Source: Gremmenia infestans
Lineage: Eukaryota; Ascomycota; Leotiomycetes; Helotiales; Hamatocanthoscyphaceae
Direction: 5' to 3'
Assembly: GCA_032629725.1 (NCBI GenBank)
Contig: JAFEVB010000004.1
Location: forward strand, 1,178,001-1,242,000
Length of the DNA: 64,000 bases
The position numbers and the translations under genes were made by a program. The stretch's first letter is position 1. Each line of letters opens with the position of its first letter. Positions 1 to 10,948 of this stretch are shown in pieces. The notes beneath the pieces are model-generated. The model was not told the origin of the DNA. It searched no databases and was given only the letters and a program-made list of their open reading frames with translations.

Positions 1-817
1 CCGGTTGATGGCCGTCTCCATCCACTCCTGCGGCAATCTCTCTCACCACGGTATCCGGTCCCTCATTCTCAACCCCGCAGTCCACGCGATTGCAATCGTA
101 GGGTGTTGCTACAATCTGCTGTCTTCGCGTCTTGGGCCTTCAACCCTCAAGCACCCGCACATTCGACGTAACTTGAAAGCCATCAACGCACCTCATCTAG
201 ACAAAGATCTATCTGATTGCGACCCGCACGGCTTCCCCATGAGTGAACGCCTAGCAACGTATGGCGACGAGGGCGTCAGGTTGAATATCACAGCACGAAT
301 GATGGGAGTGCAAGCGCCACTAAACTGGACCGCGAAGGAAAGTGATTCCTTCTTCACACGACATTTCTACCGCGCTTTACTCCAAAAGGTTTTCCTCGAT
401 TACGGCGTTGTGTCGAAGCTACAGGGAGACGAGAGTAGTCCGGAATGTACACAGCCGGTTATCATCGGCTCGCTGAGGAAAGGATGCTATGTGTCCTTCA
501 CAAGCTATGTACGCGGGGCTCTTGACAAGCTAAAGGCTGATCCCGAGAGAAGCATTCCGCTCGGGGACAGAATGGGGAAGATTACCGATGAGGAAATCGA
601 TGGATATGCCCAACGATACGATGCGTTGAAGAGGGAACTGAGCGTGACGTGGTCGCTTATGGCATTCAGTGCTGGTGTGGTGGAAAGTCTGATTGTGGTA
701 GATCGATGGTTGTTCTTGAAGGAACATGGAGATTTGGTGAGGGAAGCATGGGTAGAGCCTGTTTTCGAGTACAAGCAATCGCCACGGAACTTGGTAGTAG
801 TTGGAATCAAACGATAG
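1..817 (+). CDS. METTL25/RRNAD1-like methyltransferase, 3' part
   Basis: The reading frame is open from the left edge of the window (frame starting at base 2) to TAG at 815-817, so the N-terminus and the start codon lie outside. The visible 271 or so residues carry the pattern of the METTL25/RRNAD1 methyltransferase family: a HSCGNLS segment, a conserved VGCCYN motif, then DPHGFPMSERL and ITARMMGVQAP. Cytosolic or nuclear SAM-dependent methyltransferase-like function follows from family knowledge; the substrate is not known to me. No intron is needed in the visible part. The ATG at 8-10 is internal and should not be taken as the start. Confidence 0.8.
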   Translation, partial: RLMAVSIHSCGNLSHHGIRSLILNPAVHAIAIVGCCYNLLSSRLGPSTLKHPHIRRNLKAINAPHLDKDLSDCDPHGFPMSERLATYGDEGVRLNITARMMGVQAPLNWTAKESDSFFTRHFYRALLQKVFLDYGVVSKLQGDESSPECTQPVIIGSLRKGCYVSFTSYVRGALDKLKADPERSIPLGDRMGKITDEEIDGYAQRYDALKRELSVTWSLMAFSAGVVESLIVVDRWLFLKEHGDLVREAWVEPVFEYKQSPRNLVVVGIKR

Positions 818-1117
818 TTGTTGGAATGGGATCCACCTCCTGAGCAGTTATTCCCCTGTCACGTGTGCCGAAAAGCCGTGTCTCTTTGGATTACCCACTG
901 GCAGATTGAGCAGGGCCCAGTCCAGGCTTTGAATATGAGTATAGATTGCCACCGCATTTTCAAGTTGTAGGGTCAGGATTACCGGTTATTATTGTGTGGC
1001 CCTTCACCGCATGCACATCAAGATCATCAGACAGTATTGAAAAATAGTGTTGGGTATCACGGCAGATGTTCATATCAAGCTAGCATATGTATCCAAAACT
1101 ATCAGGTACACAAGCAT
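818..1117. other. Convergent intergenic spacer
   Basis: This 300-base spacer lies between the 3' ends of the methyltransferase (plus) and the BIM1-like gene (minus). I see no coding frame or repeat in it; it must hold both transcript ends. Confidence 0.5.
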
Positions 1118-1893
1118 TCACAAGAACCAACTCATGAGCAGCGCTCCCAAACCAGCAACCACACCAGCAACGATCACCGGGCTCGAATCTACAGCAGAGG
1201 CTGCAGAAGCCTTCGTCGAGCTTGAGGCAGCTGCCGAAGAAGTAGAGGTGGGGGGTGTTGAGCCATTGACTTCTTGTGCTACGACCGAGACCGAAACGCC
1301 CGTGGAGTTTGAGCACTTATCGGCGCCGAGAGTCTCAGTATCGCTCTTGAAAGTAACGTCTGCACACTATCGTCCTATTAGCCTTATGGTTCTGAAGATT
1401 GTTATAGGAAGGGTAAAATACGTTGTACAGAGCACTGCCCGTTTCACCAAAGGTCACCACTTGGATACTGGCATTTGTGCCATCCGCTGGGCTGATTCCG
1501 GCTGGCAGGGTAACTTTTGGCAAACACAGAGTGCCGTTTCCCGTCTCGTTGAGGAAGGGGCTGATGAGAGAAATGTTGAAGATCGGGTAGTCAGTTCCCA
1601 GGCCCAAGTTAACGAAGATGTAAGACCATGGGTGGTGGAGATCGAGACTGAGAGAGCCACCAGTCAAGGGCCAGGTCGTTCTATTGGTTTTTGCGGTTTG
1701 GTTGACGTTAGCACCTGGTGGAGTCGGCCTTTTGTCATCTAAGATTCGCAAGGGAGAGGTACTCACATGGGTAGATATATTGAGAGGCTCCAGTTGCGAA
1801 GGAGTCACCCCGCCACTCAGGATATACGATGCCGAAATGAGCACTGGCAAGCGATACCAAGAAGACGGCGACGGTAATAGCTTGAGAGAACAT
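1118..1893 (-). CDS. BIM1-like X325 copper-binding GPI protein
   Basis: Spliced model: 1767-1893, 1422-1714, 1118-1366 (minus), introns of 52 and 55 bp with GTGAGT and GTATTT donors, giving 222 residues with phases that all agree. An 18-residue signal peptide (MFSQAITVAVFLVSLASA) is followed directly by His, so mature protein would begin HFGIVYPEWRGDSF, as in copper-binding LPMO-like proteins. The joins recreate the family motifs YPCANVNQT, NRTTWPLTGG and ALYNCADVTF. The tail is Ser/Thr-rich and ends in a hydrophobic stretch (VIVAGVVAGLGALLMSWFL), a GPI-anchor signal. Family knowledge: X325/BIM1 proteins bind copper at the cell surface and are linked to copper acquisition or wall function. 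Here the copper role is inferred from the N-terminal His and the family motifs. Confidence 0.9.
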
Positions 1894-3195
1894 GTTTCGT
1901 CTGGTTGGTATCTCACATTCGAGGCGTGTTCTGAACTTTTGAAGTTTTTTGTTTGTTGAGAGTGAGAATGCGAGAAAAGAGCCGAAAGTTGTGATCGATC
2001 TATAGATGGAGGGGTTCTTCCACTTTTGTAGCTGTTCTAACATTGAATCACATCCCGCAGTCAAGCCGCCATTAATTGACAACAACTCCAAAGCTCACCT
2101 AGAGCTACCCCGGCTTTGTTTATATCCAATCAAATACAAGGAAGTATAGACCACAAGGATCCTCAACTCAACATATCTTCCCATTCTCCCATGTTTATCT
2201 AGTACAACCGCGCGAAAAACCTATGATTTGTGAAAAACTTGCTCACCAAGGCTGAAGATGCCAAGAAACCACTGTAGATTGTTCTTGGCGAAATGAGGAA
2301 AACTTGCTCATATTCTCGCATTGAGGCCATTGATATATAAATAATTTCCTTTCGACGGCCGACGAGTTTGACAGAACGATGTGGTGACAACTTGGCGTTG
2401 TTTAGTACTCGTACGTACAGAACCTACCCGTGCTATGTGCATTTATTAAGGAGAATGGAAACACTAATCCCAGGTATGGAGTGGAAAATACACAAACCTT
2501 CAAGGCTATTCAACTTGGCTTAATCAAAAACGTTTATGACTCTCTGTGAAGCTCTGATCTGTGTAGTTACTGCTACGGAGTAAGTTAATGGTCGTTCTTG
2601 CGGGGCCTAAATTAAAAGACGGGCCTACCCGCAGCCGGGTTTACCAACAATACTTCCGCTGGAATCAACGGCTTACTAAGAGAGACGATATGAGCGAGAA
2701 ATTTTCAAGATCTGTTGTGAGGATATAAATCTGCCCACAGATATCTGGGCTGAGCCTTTCTGAATAGGGTACAGTTGGTATTGTGGAGGCTGGATTTGGA
2801 GCATGTGACTAAAACCCTATTATGCTATCTTAGTCAGCATTGAGCATACCTCTACGATGCATCTGTAGACCTTCCCAAATTCAAGTCTTCACCTCCAATC
2901 GAATCCCTGCCCAACAGTATTTACTTTGCCCTGTTCAGCATGACGCGCGCGCTTGGCGATCAACTCCCCGCGATGTGGCTGAAAAAGCGGCACTCGATAT
3001 GATTAGTGTACTCGGCTTGGAACATTTAGAATTGGTGCCGCTTTTTCGGCCAGGACGAGCCCCTGAATCATGTTTTAACCTCATCTGTTGACTTGGCGAT
3101 TTCAACGTCAAGTGTTCCATAATGCCTTTCAATATCACCGTTGGAATCATTCACCTCCATGACCTCAGTGTGGATATCCGGTGTCTGGATTAACT
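1894..3195. other. Intergenic region with one MITE-like hairpin
   Basis: This region is the shared 5' side of the divergent BIM1-like gene and the 835-residue protein. Only short chance frames are present. The one structure I see is the inverted repeat listed at 2977-3051. Confidence 0.5.
2977..3051. repeat. 75-bp inverted-repeat element (AAAAAGCGGCAC family), copy 1
   Basis: The ends 2977-2993 and 3035-3051 are reverse complements over 17 bases with one mismatch (GGCTGAAAAAGCGGCAC versus GTGCCGCTTTTTCGGCC). The 41-base loop includes CATTTAGAATTGGTGCCGC, resembling the other copies at 51269, 51488 and 41741. It looks like a miniature inverted-repeat element; no transposase is present. Confidence 0.6.
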
Positions 3196-5688
3196 ATGGA
3201 TGCACATTTTGGACCACCTCCTCCGTACAGCGTGGAAGATTCCGTGCAGTCTCAGCATCTGCGTCAAAATGCAGCAGCGGCTAACTTCACGGTACACCGT
3301 AAGCCGGTTCCTGGAGTAAATAATCCACAAAGAATTCGATACCAAAGGTCAAATCAAGAACTTCGGTCTCCATCACAAACAAATCATCCGTCAAGTCTTC
3401 GCCATCAGCGTTCATTTCAAGACGTTCATGCCGCCGCAGTGGAAAGGGGCAACCCGCTTCTCAACCAACCACACGGGCTATATCAGAATGTTCAACCTTC
3501 TTTTGAAACACACCATTCACAGCAATTTCAACACCAGAGACCTTTAAAAGGAAGTCCGAGTTCTTCTCAGTCACAAAGGACTCATCCGCCTACAATTCAC
3601 CACCAAGAATCACACCCAAATCATTGGGTTCCCTCGGTCACAGGCCATTCACCTAGACTCCATCAAAGCTCTTCCCAAGACACACTTACTCCGCTGCACT
3701 CAAGTACAAGCACACCAAGAACTCGATATCAGCCCTCGTATCAAGATATTCGAGCAGATAGCCGACCGGATATGAAACATCTGAGATCATTCAGAGGTGG
3801 CCAGCCGGGCGGAGATGCCGAACCGGACAAAGAGCTGAGGAATGAGACAATAAACAACGCGACATTACCTCCACGCCCGGGTCTATCATTAAGTACCACA
3901 ATGCCTCCCAGGTTTACAGAGCCGCAAATGTATGCCAGTCCTCAAAGTTCCGGAAACGTAACCCCTCAGTCCCTGGGCCCTAGCTCTTCGACAAATTCGC
4001 TCCCTTCATCAGCCGCCTCATCGCCATATTCTGAAGCCGCCCCATCTTCAGCATCTGCATCCACCTCGACGGTAGCAAAATCAAACGCTGTGCAAAATGC
4101 CTTTCGTGAAGTTCGCCATTTTGCTGGAGGTCTGATCAGCCATCCATACGAAACTACTAAACACTTTACCCTGCTGAGACATTCTCATGGCTTGGTCTTA
4201 TTTCAGGGTCCCACTACATCCCTCGCCATATCCATCTTTTCTGATGGACCGCTGCCTCCGGACCGTACACTCTGGCTTCAAAATAAGGGCTTCTCTGGCA
4301 AGACAGGCATGCGTCTAAAGGCATTAATGGGCGCGAATGGTAGCTGGTTGAACGTCACCCCAACCATGGCAATCGAGTCAGAACAGCTTAATCCGAGTGA
4401 TGAGCGCGCTTGGCAGAGAGATATAACCCAATTTCGAAAGAAAGCCAAGCCAACGAAAATCCGCGAGAAGCACAAAATTCGCGAAACAGTCGTTTTGCGT
4501 CTCCCTGCCGAAGCCGGTGATGGCTATTTCTCAGTCGTGCTTTGCACCGGCGATAAGAAGAAGAACCTGTGCACCAGCCCTACGTTTCGCTTACTCTCTA
4601 CTTCCACGAGCATGCACTCTATCAAAGGAGCGAGTTTGAGTACTTTGCCTCTCGAATTGGGAGCTATGGCAGTCAATGTCTATGCAACCAGCAAGATTGC
4701 CGCCGTGGCGGGTCCGGTAGCTTCAGTTGTACAGAATAGGGTCCAGAAATACATGCCATCTACGATAACCACAGCAGTTGCCAAAGGCGCCGGTACGAAG
4801 GCCTACGACATGGCCGGAAGCCACGAGAAACTCCAGAAATACATGCCATCCGAGGCAACCAGAGAAAATGTCAAAAAAGCCTCCACCAAAGCATACGACA
4901 TGGCTGGAGGAAAAGAGAAAGTCCACGCGCAAGTCCATGAGAAATTCCGCACTGTGGTTAGTGACGGCAACACTCTCTACGAGCAACAACTAGAGCATTC
5001 CAGCATGTCATCCAACACAGATATATCTCTCGATGCAGGCCCCCAACCACCCTACCCAATCCGCTTCACATGCACCAGCGAACCTCTCATAGACGCCGAG
5101 ACCTCCCTACCAACCACAACCCTAGCCGGAGTACCAGACCAGGTCACGAACCAACTCTACGGCCACTACTTCGCCTGGATCCGCCCACAGCCCAAAGGCG
5201 AAGACTGGCAACCATCCCTCATCTCCGCCCTCCCACCAGACCCCTCCCAGCTAGCGCGCGCAAACTTCGCACTCGCGAACAAGCGCCTCATCACCCTCCG
5301 TCTCATAGACGGCTACGCCGAGCCCCTCCCCCCGTCCTCCAAACTCACCATCCTCGTCCTCGGCTTCCTGCGTCCCGACGAGCCCCTCCAGCGCGCGAAC
5401 CTGAAACGCGGTATCGAAGCTGGGGACGAGGCGGCCGAGGAAGCGGCGATGTTTGCAGAGATGAACGATGTGGCGATTGCGCAGGGCGTGTTGGATCATC
5501 CGGCTTGGGACGCGGAGGCGGTGATGGAGGGACAGAAGGGCGGGTTGAAGAAGGGGTATGCGGATGTTAGGATGGGGATGCAGAGGGGTGTTGATAAGGT
5601 GCCTTTGTATAAGCTTGGGGTGAGGATGGAGGGGGATAAGATGAGGGAGAAAGGGTTGACGGTCGGTGGTTTTTATGTTTTGCGCTGA
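3196..5688 (+). CDS. Large conserved fungal protein of unknown function
   Basis: A single open exon gives about 830 residues from the ATG at 3196 to TGA at 5686; the frame is also open slightly upstream (to 3181) but without an ATG. Residues 1-310 are low-complexity, rich in Gln, His, Ser and Pro, starting PPPPYSVEDS. A folded part begins near residue 300 (EVRHFAGGLISHPYETTKHF) and continues through RHSHGLVLFQG, then a helical region with two copies of a KYMPS...KAYDMAG repeat (near residues 517-575), and a C-terminal block ending TVGGFYVLR. I do not recognise a named domain with confidence. The layout recalls proteins labelled 'LipA and NB-ARC domain' in some fungal annotations, but I see no P-loop and do not adopt that name. 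Codon usage becomes very GC-biased near the 3' end (about 5100-5500). Confidence 0.85.
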   Translation: MDAHFGPPPPYSVEDSVQSQHLRQNAAAANFTVHRKPVPGVNNPQRIRYQRSNQELRSPSQTNHPSSLRHQRSFQDVHAAAVERGNPLLNQPHGLYQNVQPSFETHHSQQFQHQRPLKGSPSSSQSQRTHPPTIHHQESHPNHWVPSVTGHSPRLHQSSSQDTLTPLHSSTSTPRTRYQPSYQDIRADSRPDMKHLRSFRGGQPGGDAEPDKELRNETINNATLPPRPGLSLSTTMPPRFTEPQMYASPQSSGNVTPQSLGPSSSTNSLPSSAASSPYSEAAPSSASASTSTVAKSNAVQNAFREVRHFAGGLISHPYETTKHFTLLRHSHGLVLFQGPTTSLAISIFSDGPLPPDRTLWLQNKGFSGKTGMRLKALMGANGSWLNVTPTMAIESEQLNPSDERAWQRDITQFRKKAKPTKIREKHKIRETVVLRLPAEAGDGYFSVVLCTGDKKKNLCTSPTFRLLSTSTSMHSIKGASLSTLPLELGAMAVNVYATSKIAAVAGPVASVVQNRVQKYMPSTITTAVAKGAGTKAYDMAGSHEKLQKYMPSEATRENVKKASTKAYDMAGGKEKVHAQVHEKFRTVVSDGNTLYEQQLEHSSMSSNTDISLDAGPQPPYPIRFTCTSEPLIDAETSLPTTTLAGVPDQVTNQLYGHYFAWIRPQPKGEDWQPSLISALPPDPSQLARANFALANKRLITLRLIDGYAEPLPPSSKLTILVLGFLRPDEPLQRANLKRGIEAGDEAAEEAAMFAEMNDVAIAQGVLDHPAWDAEAVMEGQKGGLKKGYADVRMGMQRGVDKVPLYKLGVRMEGDKMREKGLTVGGFYVLR

Positions 5689-6419
5689 TGGATGTAAGTG
5701 CGGATATCAATGATGGGTGGTACATTTTTTATATTATGAGCGAGATACCCCTTTTGGAAACTGCTTTCAGGATAGGAGATAGGATATTTATAATCAATTG
5801 TATTTTAGGCAGAATGCATATTGAAGAACAGTAAATATTATATGCACATGCATGAATTTCTGCATCCCCCTTTCTCTCCGCTCCCCACTTGCTAGCTCTG
5901 AGCCTACAAGTGCAAGTTTTGAAAAGCGTCTAGGCCTCGTAAGTACGGCGTATTTGAAGGCTCTGATTCTTCCACCAAGTTGCAATCAATAAGTTCAAGT
6001 GGCTTGTCATCCTCACAGTCCTCAGTTGACATGATTTTCTTCAACCTATAGAATTTGGGGAGCTCGGGTTTTGGAGGGCATTATTGTGAATGGAAAGGGA
6101 GTCATGAAGTAATCGTCTCCTAACATTAGACCCAAAGCCAGAATTACAATTACCCTTCACATAGGTATATTTTTCAAAGCATCTTGCTAAAAAAGTCATC
6201 GTATTACTCGCTCATAAGCCATCAGGGTATCCGCCTATGAAATCTAGGAACCTGCTTCGCAAGAAAAGGAGCTCTAACCCTGTAGTTCGACCCTTATTTA
6301 TTTCGTACAATTCGTGATCTCATCTTTCGCACCACCAACCTCTGTCCCACATTACCATTTGGCCCAAAATCAAATGCTTTCAAATCAAAGAAATCCCCAT
6401 GCAATTCCACGGCTCAAGA
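5689..6419. other. Convergent intergenic spacer
   Basis: This 731-base spacer separates the 3' ends of the preceding plus gene and the F-box gene on the minus strand. It is AT-rich, with no supported frame or repeat. Confidence 0.5.
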
Positions 6420-8296
6420 TCAACGCCACATATCATACTGACTACCCCTCTTGCTCGCTCCCGCACTACCACTACCACTAGTACTCGGTCTCCCGTCCCC
6501 ATCCGCTGGCACCGCCAAGAACCCCCCAAAGCCATTCCCCACGATAACGCTCTTCCTCGCCCCATGCCCCCAGCTCTTCCCCATATTCTCGCCCAATCCA
6601 TAACTGCTCACCGGTCTGGGAGCCGAAGCACTGCCCCTCCTACCGCGCGCAGCAGCCGTTTTCACACGCGAGAAATTCCACTCCATTTCGTCGAGGCCTT
6701 TACTGTACACTACGAGGTCTTGGTGCATGCCATTTCCACTTTGCTGGAGTTTCGCGAATGGATTGTTGGAGCTGAAGCGATGGTTTGAGGGTGATTGGGC
6801 GGGAGAGAGGAAGGGGTTTTGGGGAGCGAAGTTGTCGGGATCGGTGCTGAAGGGTGCCCGTGGGGGAGCGAGGTCGACTAGTGTTTCTGGGAAATCGGGG
6901 TCGCGGACGTAGAGTTCGAGGAGGTTGGGTAAGCCGTGGGAGAGAAGAGAGGAGGTGAGGTAGTTGTAGTAACTTGTTTTCGTGCTGGCGTAGGAGTTGG
7001 AGGATGGAGCGTCGGTTATTTCGTAGTGCAAAGTAAGGAGGGAGGTGGATAATAAGGCTGGGGTCCCGGTGGGAATGGAGGAGGTTACGCTTTCTGTTAT
7101 GGAGAGATGCTCGAGTTTGAGAGCCGTGGTAAGAACTTGCTGTAGGGTTGATGGATGGACGCCTGTTTCCGTAAGAGACAGAGTCTTGAGCGCATTCTGG
7201 ACGTCGGAGCGGAAGAGGTATGTGGTCAAGCCGTTGGCCGTGACATTGGGAGTCTTTTCGAATATAAGCTCGGTGAGAGGAGGGAAAGGAGGGAGATATT
7301 CGCTATGTTGGAACAGCTGGTCCGTAAATGGCATCATATTCGTAACCTTCAGAGCACGTAGCTGTGGTAAGGATCCTAGAGCGTGTCGTAATATCGTAGG
7401 ATCCATGTTCAATCCTGAGAATTCCAATACCTCCAAATTCCGCCAGAGGTTACCACCAGCCAGCAATTCTAGACTGCGTTCTGATCCACTCATATATGTC
7501 ATCTTCCTCATATCTGGACATCTTCCAATGATCTCTTGCTTCAAAGTATTACAGGATGGGTCATCCATAAAGAAGCCCTCGGGGAGATCCATGTAGCGTA
7601 GATTTGGGCATACTGCCGCTGTCCGCGCAAGATCTGGCTTAGAAGTCTCTCGTTGCATATACGGCGTCTTGAAATACTGAACCCTGAGCGCGAATCCACC
7701 CATATCCTCCCGGAGGGTTCTGCATAGCAGTCGAAGTCGCGCCTGGGCTGTATCTTCGGGTTCGGCATTGCGGTTTAATCGAGAGCGATGCTTGCGCTTC
7801 TCTGCAAGGACATCTTCGAGTTCGCAGTAATGAACAACATCTAGACGTATGCTATGGTATCTGCAAATGCCATCAGCTCAAGCTCAGTCAGTTCAAGGAT
7901 TGGCCAAACTCACAGGACGTTCGTAGCTTGCTTTCTCCACCACCTCGAGACTTGCGCGCAGTGAGATAAATCCCGTAGGTCGCATAGCATGCAGGTATCC
8001 TCGACGGCAGACTGTTCGCAGCTGTCGTAGGTCTCATCCTGAGCATGCGGGCAAACGAAGGAGAAAATGCGCTCCAGTATTGGGCCGGGGAGTTGCGCTA
8101 TTACTTCTGCGGATCGAGGTGATGCCTGCGGGGTTCCATACCGTGCTAAGCCTTTAGGGATTTCCTGCACCTCGAGGGACCGCCGCGCTTTCCTCCTCTT
8201 GAACCACTTCATGGGGTTGAATTTCGCCAGCTTGAAGGTTGGCAATGCCCTCGAAGGACAATTTGCTCGAAGCTTGAGATTGTGGATCCGCGTCAA
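6420..8296 (-). CDS. F-box / leucine-rich-repeat-like protein
   Basis: Two exons: 7914-8296 and 6420-7860 (minus), intron 7861-7913 (53 bp, GTGAGT donor), giving 607 residues. A second in-frame ATG at 8212 (MKWFKRRKARRS) would give 579 residues and may be the real start, since the first 28 residues look unconserved. The N-terminal region has an F-box-like segment (IAQLPGPILERIFSFVCP, then LRDLSHCAQVSRWWRKQA). The rest is repeated Leu-rich units (LRYMDLPEG, LRALKVT, LEHLSITES) as in substrate-binding parts of SCF ubiquitin ligase receptors. The C-terminus is Ser/Gly-rich. The substrate is unknown. Confidence 0.85.
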
Positions 8297-9469
8297 TTAT
8301 CCCTACACACCCAACACGCAGGCTGCAAGCGGCAAGCAGCGCCGCAGGGCAGGGTACCTAGGCTAGGCTTGTTCTTGGAGGTTGGGGATTTCAGGGGTTC
8401 CAGGGGCAGCAAATCACGATTGCTTACCTACCTCCGGAGGTACAAAGTGCGACGTGCTTGATTGTCTTTTCGATGGAGGATCGTCAAAGGAGATGTGGTA
8501 CTTGTACTCGTATAAGAGAGTATGAGTACACAAGCGCTGGTCTCAAGTTGTTTGTTTGTTAGCGATTGAATCTGTGGATTGAGTCCTGACACTCTGTCCG
8601 GGTGCACAGTGATGTTGATCTCTCTCAGACAGTATTCCAGCTCCACATACACCCTGACACTCTTTTCTTTGCCGCCGCCGAGACTTGTCCCATTCTATTC
8701 CCAGTCGTTTGCAGCAGTTCTTTGATCGTGGTGATTTGCCAAGTGGCAGTGGAGAAACTTTGCGGGAAGTCTTTGTTGTTGGAGTGTGACAGATGCAGGT
8801 GTCTCTATCCCATCTCATGAGACACAAAGTTGCTGTTGCAACTGAGATATTTTACAGGTGTTACGGGTGTCCGTCTCGTATGGTTCCACGACCAGTGACA
8901 GGAAGCTTTGCTGGTGTCTTCTTGATCTCATTGTTTCGACGTTTATAATATATAGATAGCTTTTTTGCCTTTCCCGAAAATATGCCTAGGCAGAAAACCC
9001 CCGAGGTTAATAGATGCAAGTTTTGTTTGTTTCTGCTGTCTTTTGTTGTTCATGGAGAAGTCTCACTCACTCACATGAGCGCCCGAAAGGCATCTGAAAC
9101 ATTACAAGAACCTCAAAATGGGTGCGGGGTAGGAAGGGAGAGGCTGTCCTGAAATTGAGAATGAAATATATTTCCATTAATTTTGATATGCCATAATGAC
9201 CACTCGATTCTTCGAATTTCCTCCAGATGATGCGCCATAGTTGATAATTCCCCCTACGTCGCTGTGAAAAAGATCCGCAATTGACTCCTAGATTTATTCC
9301 CCCGATCCCCTCATAAATACGCGCAGAAGACTTCCCTGTAATGAATTCCTCCCTAAGCAATCAACGCCATCCATGTTATACACAATTCTCTTCCCGTTCA
9401 AGCAATGCAGTAATGCGGCGCCACCTGCTCCAAACTCCTGTGTCGTATTCAAGCTGGCTGCTTTTTCCG
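8297..9469. other. Intergenic region
   Basis: It lies between the 5' end of the F-box gene and the 3' end of the DUF7587-like gene, both minus strand. Short frames exist on both strands but show no domain, start context or splice support. Confidence 0.45.
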
Positions 9470-10948
9470 TCACTGTCCGCAGCAATCGCAGCCGGACTTG
9501 CATACACTCGGAGTTCCCCCGAGTCTCACTCTCTCGTGCTCTTGGAAAGCTGGAATGCCAACCCTTTCAAACCAGTTTTTGAAGGTTCCGCCGTGATTTG
9601 CAATCCATGCTTCGATGTCTCGAACAGCCCAAGTGCCTACGATCTGCTCAGGGCCGATAGAGAAGGGCATAAGATACTCGTGCTCGTAGAAGCTATTGCC
9701 CCTATACTTGTCATCAAAGGGGTTGCCATACCTGTTAGTAACCTTGTAATGTTTGAGCTCCTCCTCCATCCTTAGGATTGGTAAGCCAGCAGCCAGACGA
9801 GCCCGTGTGTTGATAAGCGTGAGCTTAGTGTTATCTGGTATCTGTTTCTTTTCCTGTCGTCGTTTGAAATGTGGAATGCGCTTGTTGAAAATCTCTTTTA
9901 GGCTACTCGTAGTTGAGATGAAGGCAGTCTTCTTACGTTGACCCCATTCAGAGTGCCTTGTAATGGCGAGCTTACGTCCATCGAAGTCGTCGAGGTAGGC
10001 GTCCGAGGAACCAGAAAGAAAACCACACCGTGGGTCCTTGATCTGACATTGACTAATTTCATCCCACGCCCTCATGACAAGACCTGGTATACCATCTGGA
10101 TCCGACGGTGTCGCCCATGGGTGAATCTTTTCCTCTTCTCCGAGTCGACCACTAAGACGTGCCATAAATTCAGCTTTAGTGAATGGGTGGTGTCTTTTGC
10201 GGCCCTTTTCAGATTTGCCCTTGTAGCCCTTGGCCTCTTTGTACTTCAGTTTCAACACGTCTATCATCCTGAGGCAGTATGCGAGGTTTTCCTGCGACTT
10301 GACACCCCCAGAGCCTCCGAGCCTCTTTTCGAGCAGATTAGCGACAGTTCTATGGCCCTTGTCCTTGAGGATCTCTGTGCTGTCATGCACTTCATTGTCC
10401 TCAACAGGAGATTCTGTATTGTCCGAAGCTTCACTCGCAACGGAAGCTTGATCATCTTCATCATCATTATCTGTGGGGATTTCGGCAGATCGTGAGGGGT
10501 TTTGGCTGTCGATTCTCGGCATCTTTGCATTTTGCTTGTCGGAATGGTCTGTAGAGGCTTTGCGTTTGACGCCCTTATTGCCCATGACCCCCTCACGGTC
10601 ACTTCGGTCATCAGAAATATCCAATAGAAGTTCGGCGCTATCTCTGCCAGACATTGAGCTCCCTGCCGGTTTGAAATCAACAACAGTCGTTACACGCTCT
10701 CCATCCTCGGCCGCGATATAATTTCCATCAGGAGAATCCATTGTACCTTCAAACATGTTAGCTTCAGTGACCCTGTGATTACACGGTGCTACTTGCCCTT
10801 CTCACCCTGACAAGATACCAAAGACGCATCTAGATCTGCAAAAGCTTCATCCACCACCATTGATGGCACACCAGATTGATCCTTTGGTGCATCTCCAGTA
10901 ATGTAACCACAGCCCTCTCCTGTTAAGACTTGGTATATTGCCCTGTCT
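9470..10948 (-). CDS. DUF7587-like protein with ADP-ribosyltransferase-like motif order
   Basis: The main exon is 9470-10746. An intron at 10747-10805 (59 bp, branch GCTAAC) joins it in frame to exon 10806-10948, which encodes AIYQVLTGEGCGYITGD. A further intron at 10949-10998 (GTAAGT donor) implies more 5' exons that I could not fix, because the best-looking frame upstream is out of phase by one. An alternative start is the ATG at 10756 or 10741. The N-terminal half is acidic and Ser-rich with basic NLS-like patches (GVKRKAS). The C-terminal half has, in order, VMRAWDEIS, SEWGQRKKTAFISTTSS, LTLINTRARL and an EHEYLMPF segment followed by IGPEQIVGTW. That order of Arg, Ser-Thr-Ser and Glu-x-Glu resembles R-S-E type ADP-ribosyltransferase folds and the fungal DUF7587 domain (my recollection). 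Activity is not shown. Confidence 0.6.

Noticed and set aside
6399..7596. Several plus-strand frames opposite the F-box gene.
   Set aside because: They are antisense shadows of the coding exon, with no splice or domain support.
8543..8827. Cys- and Lys-rich minus-strand frame of 94 codons.
   Set aside because: No recognisable domain and overlaps an open plus-strand frame; composition looks random.
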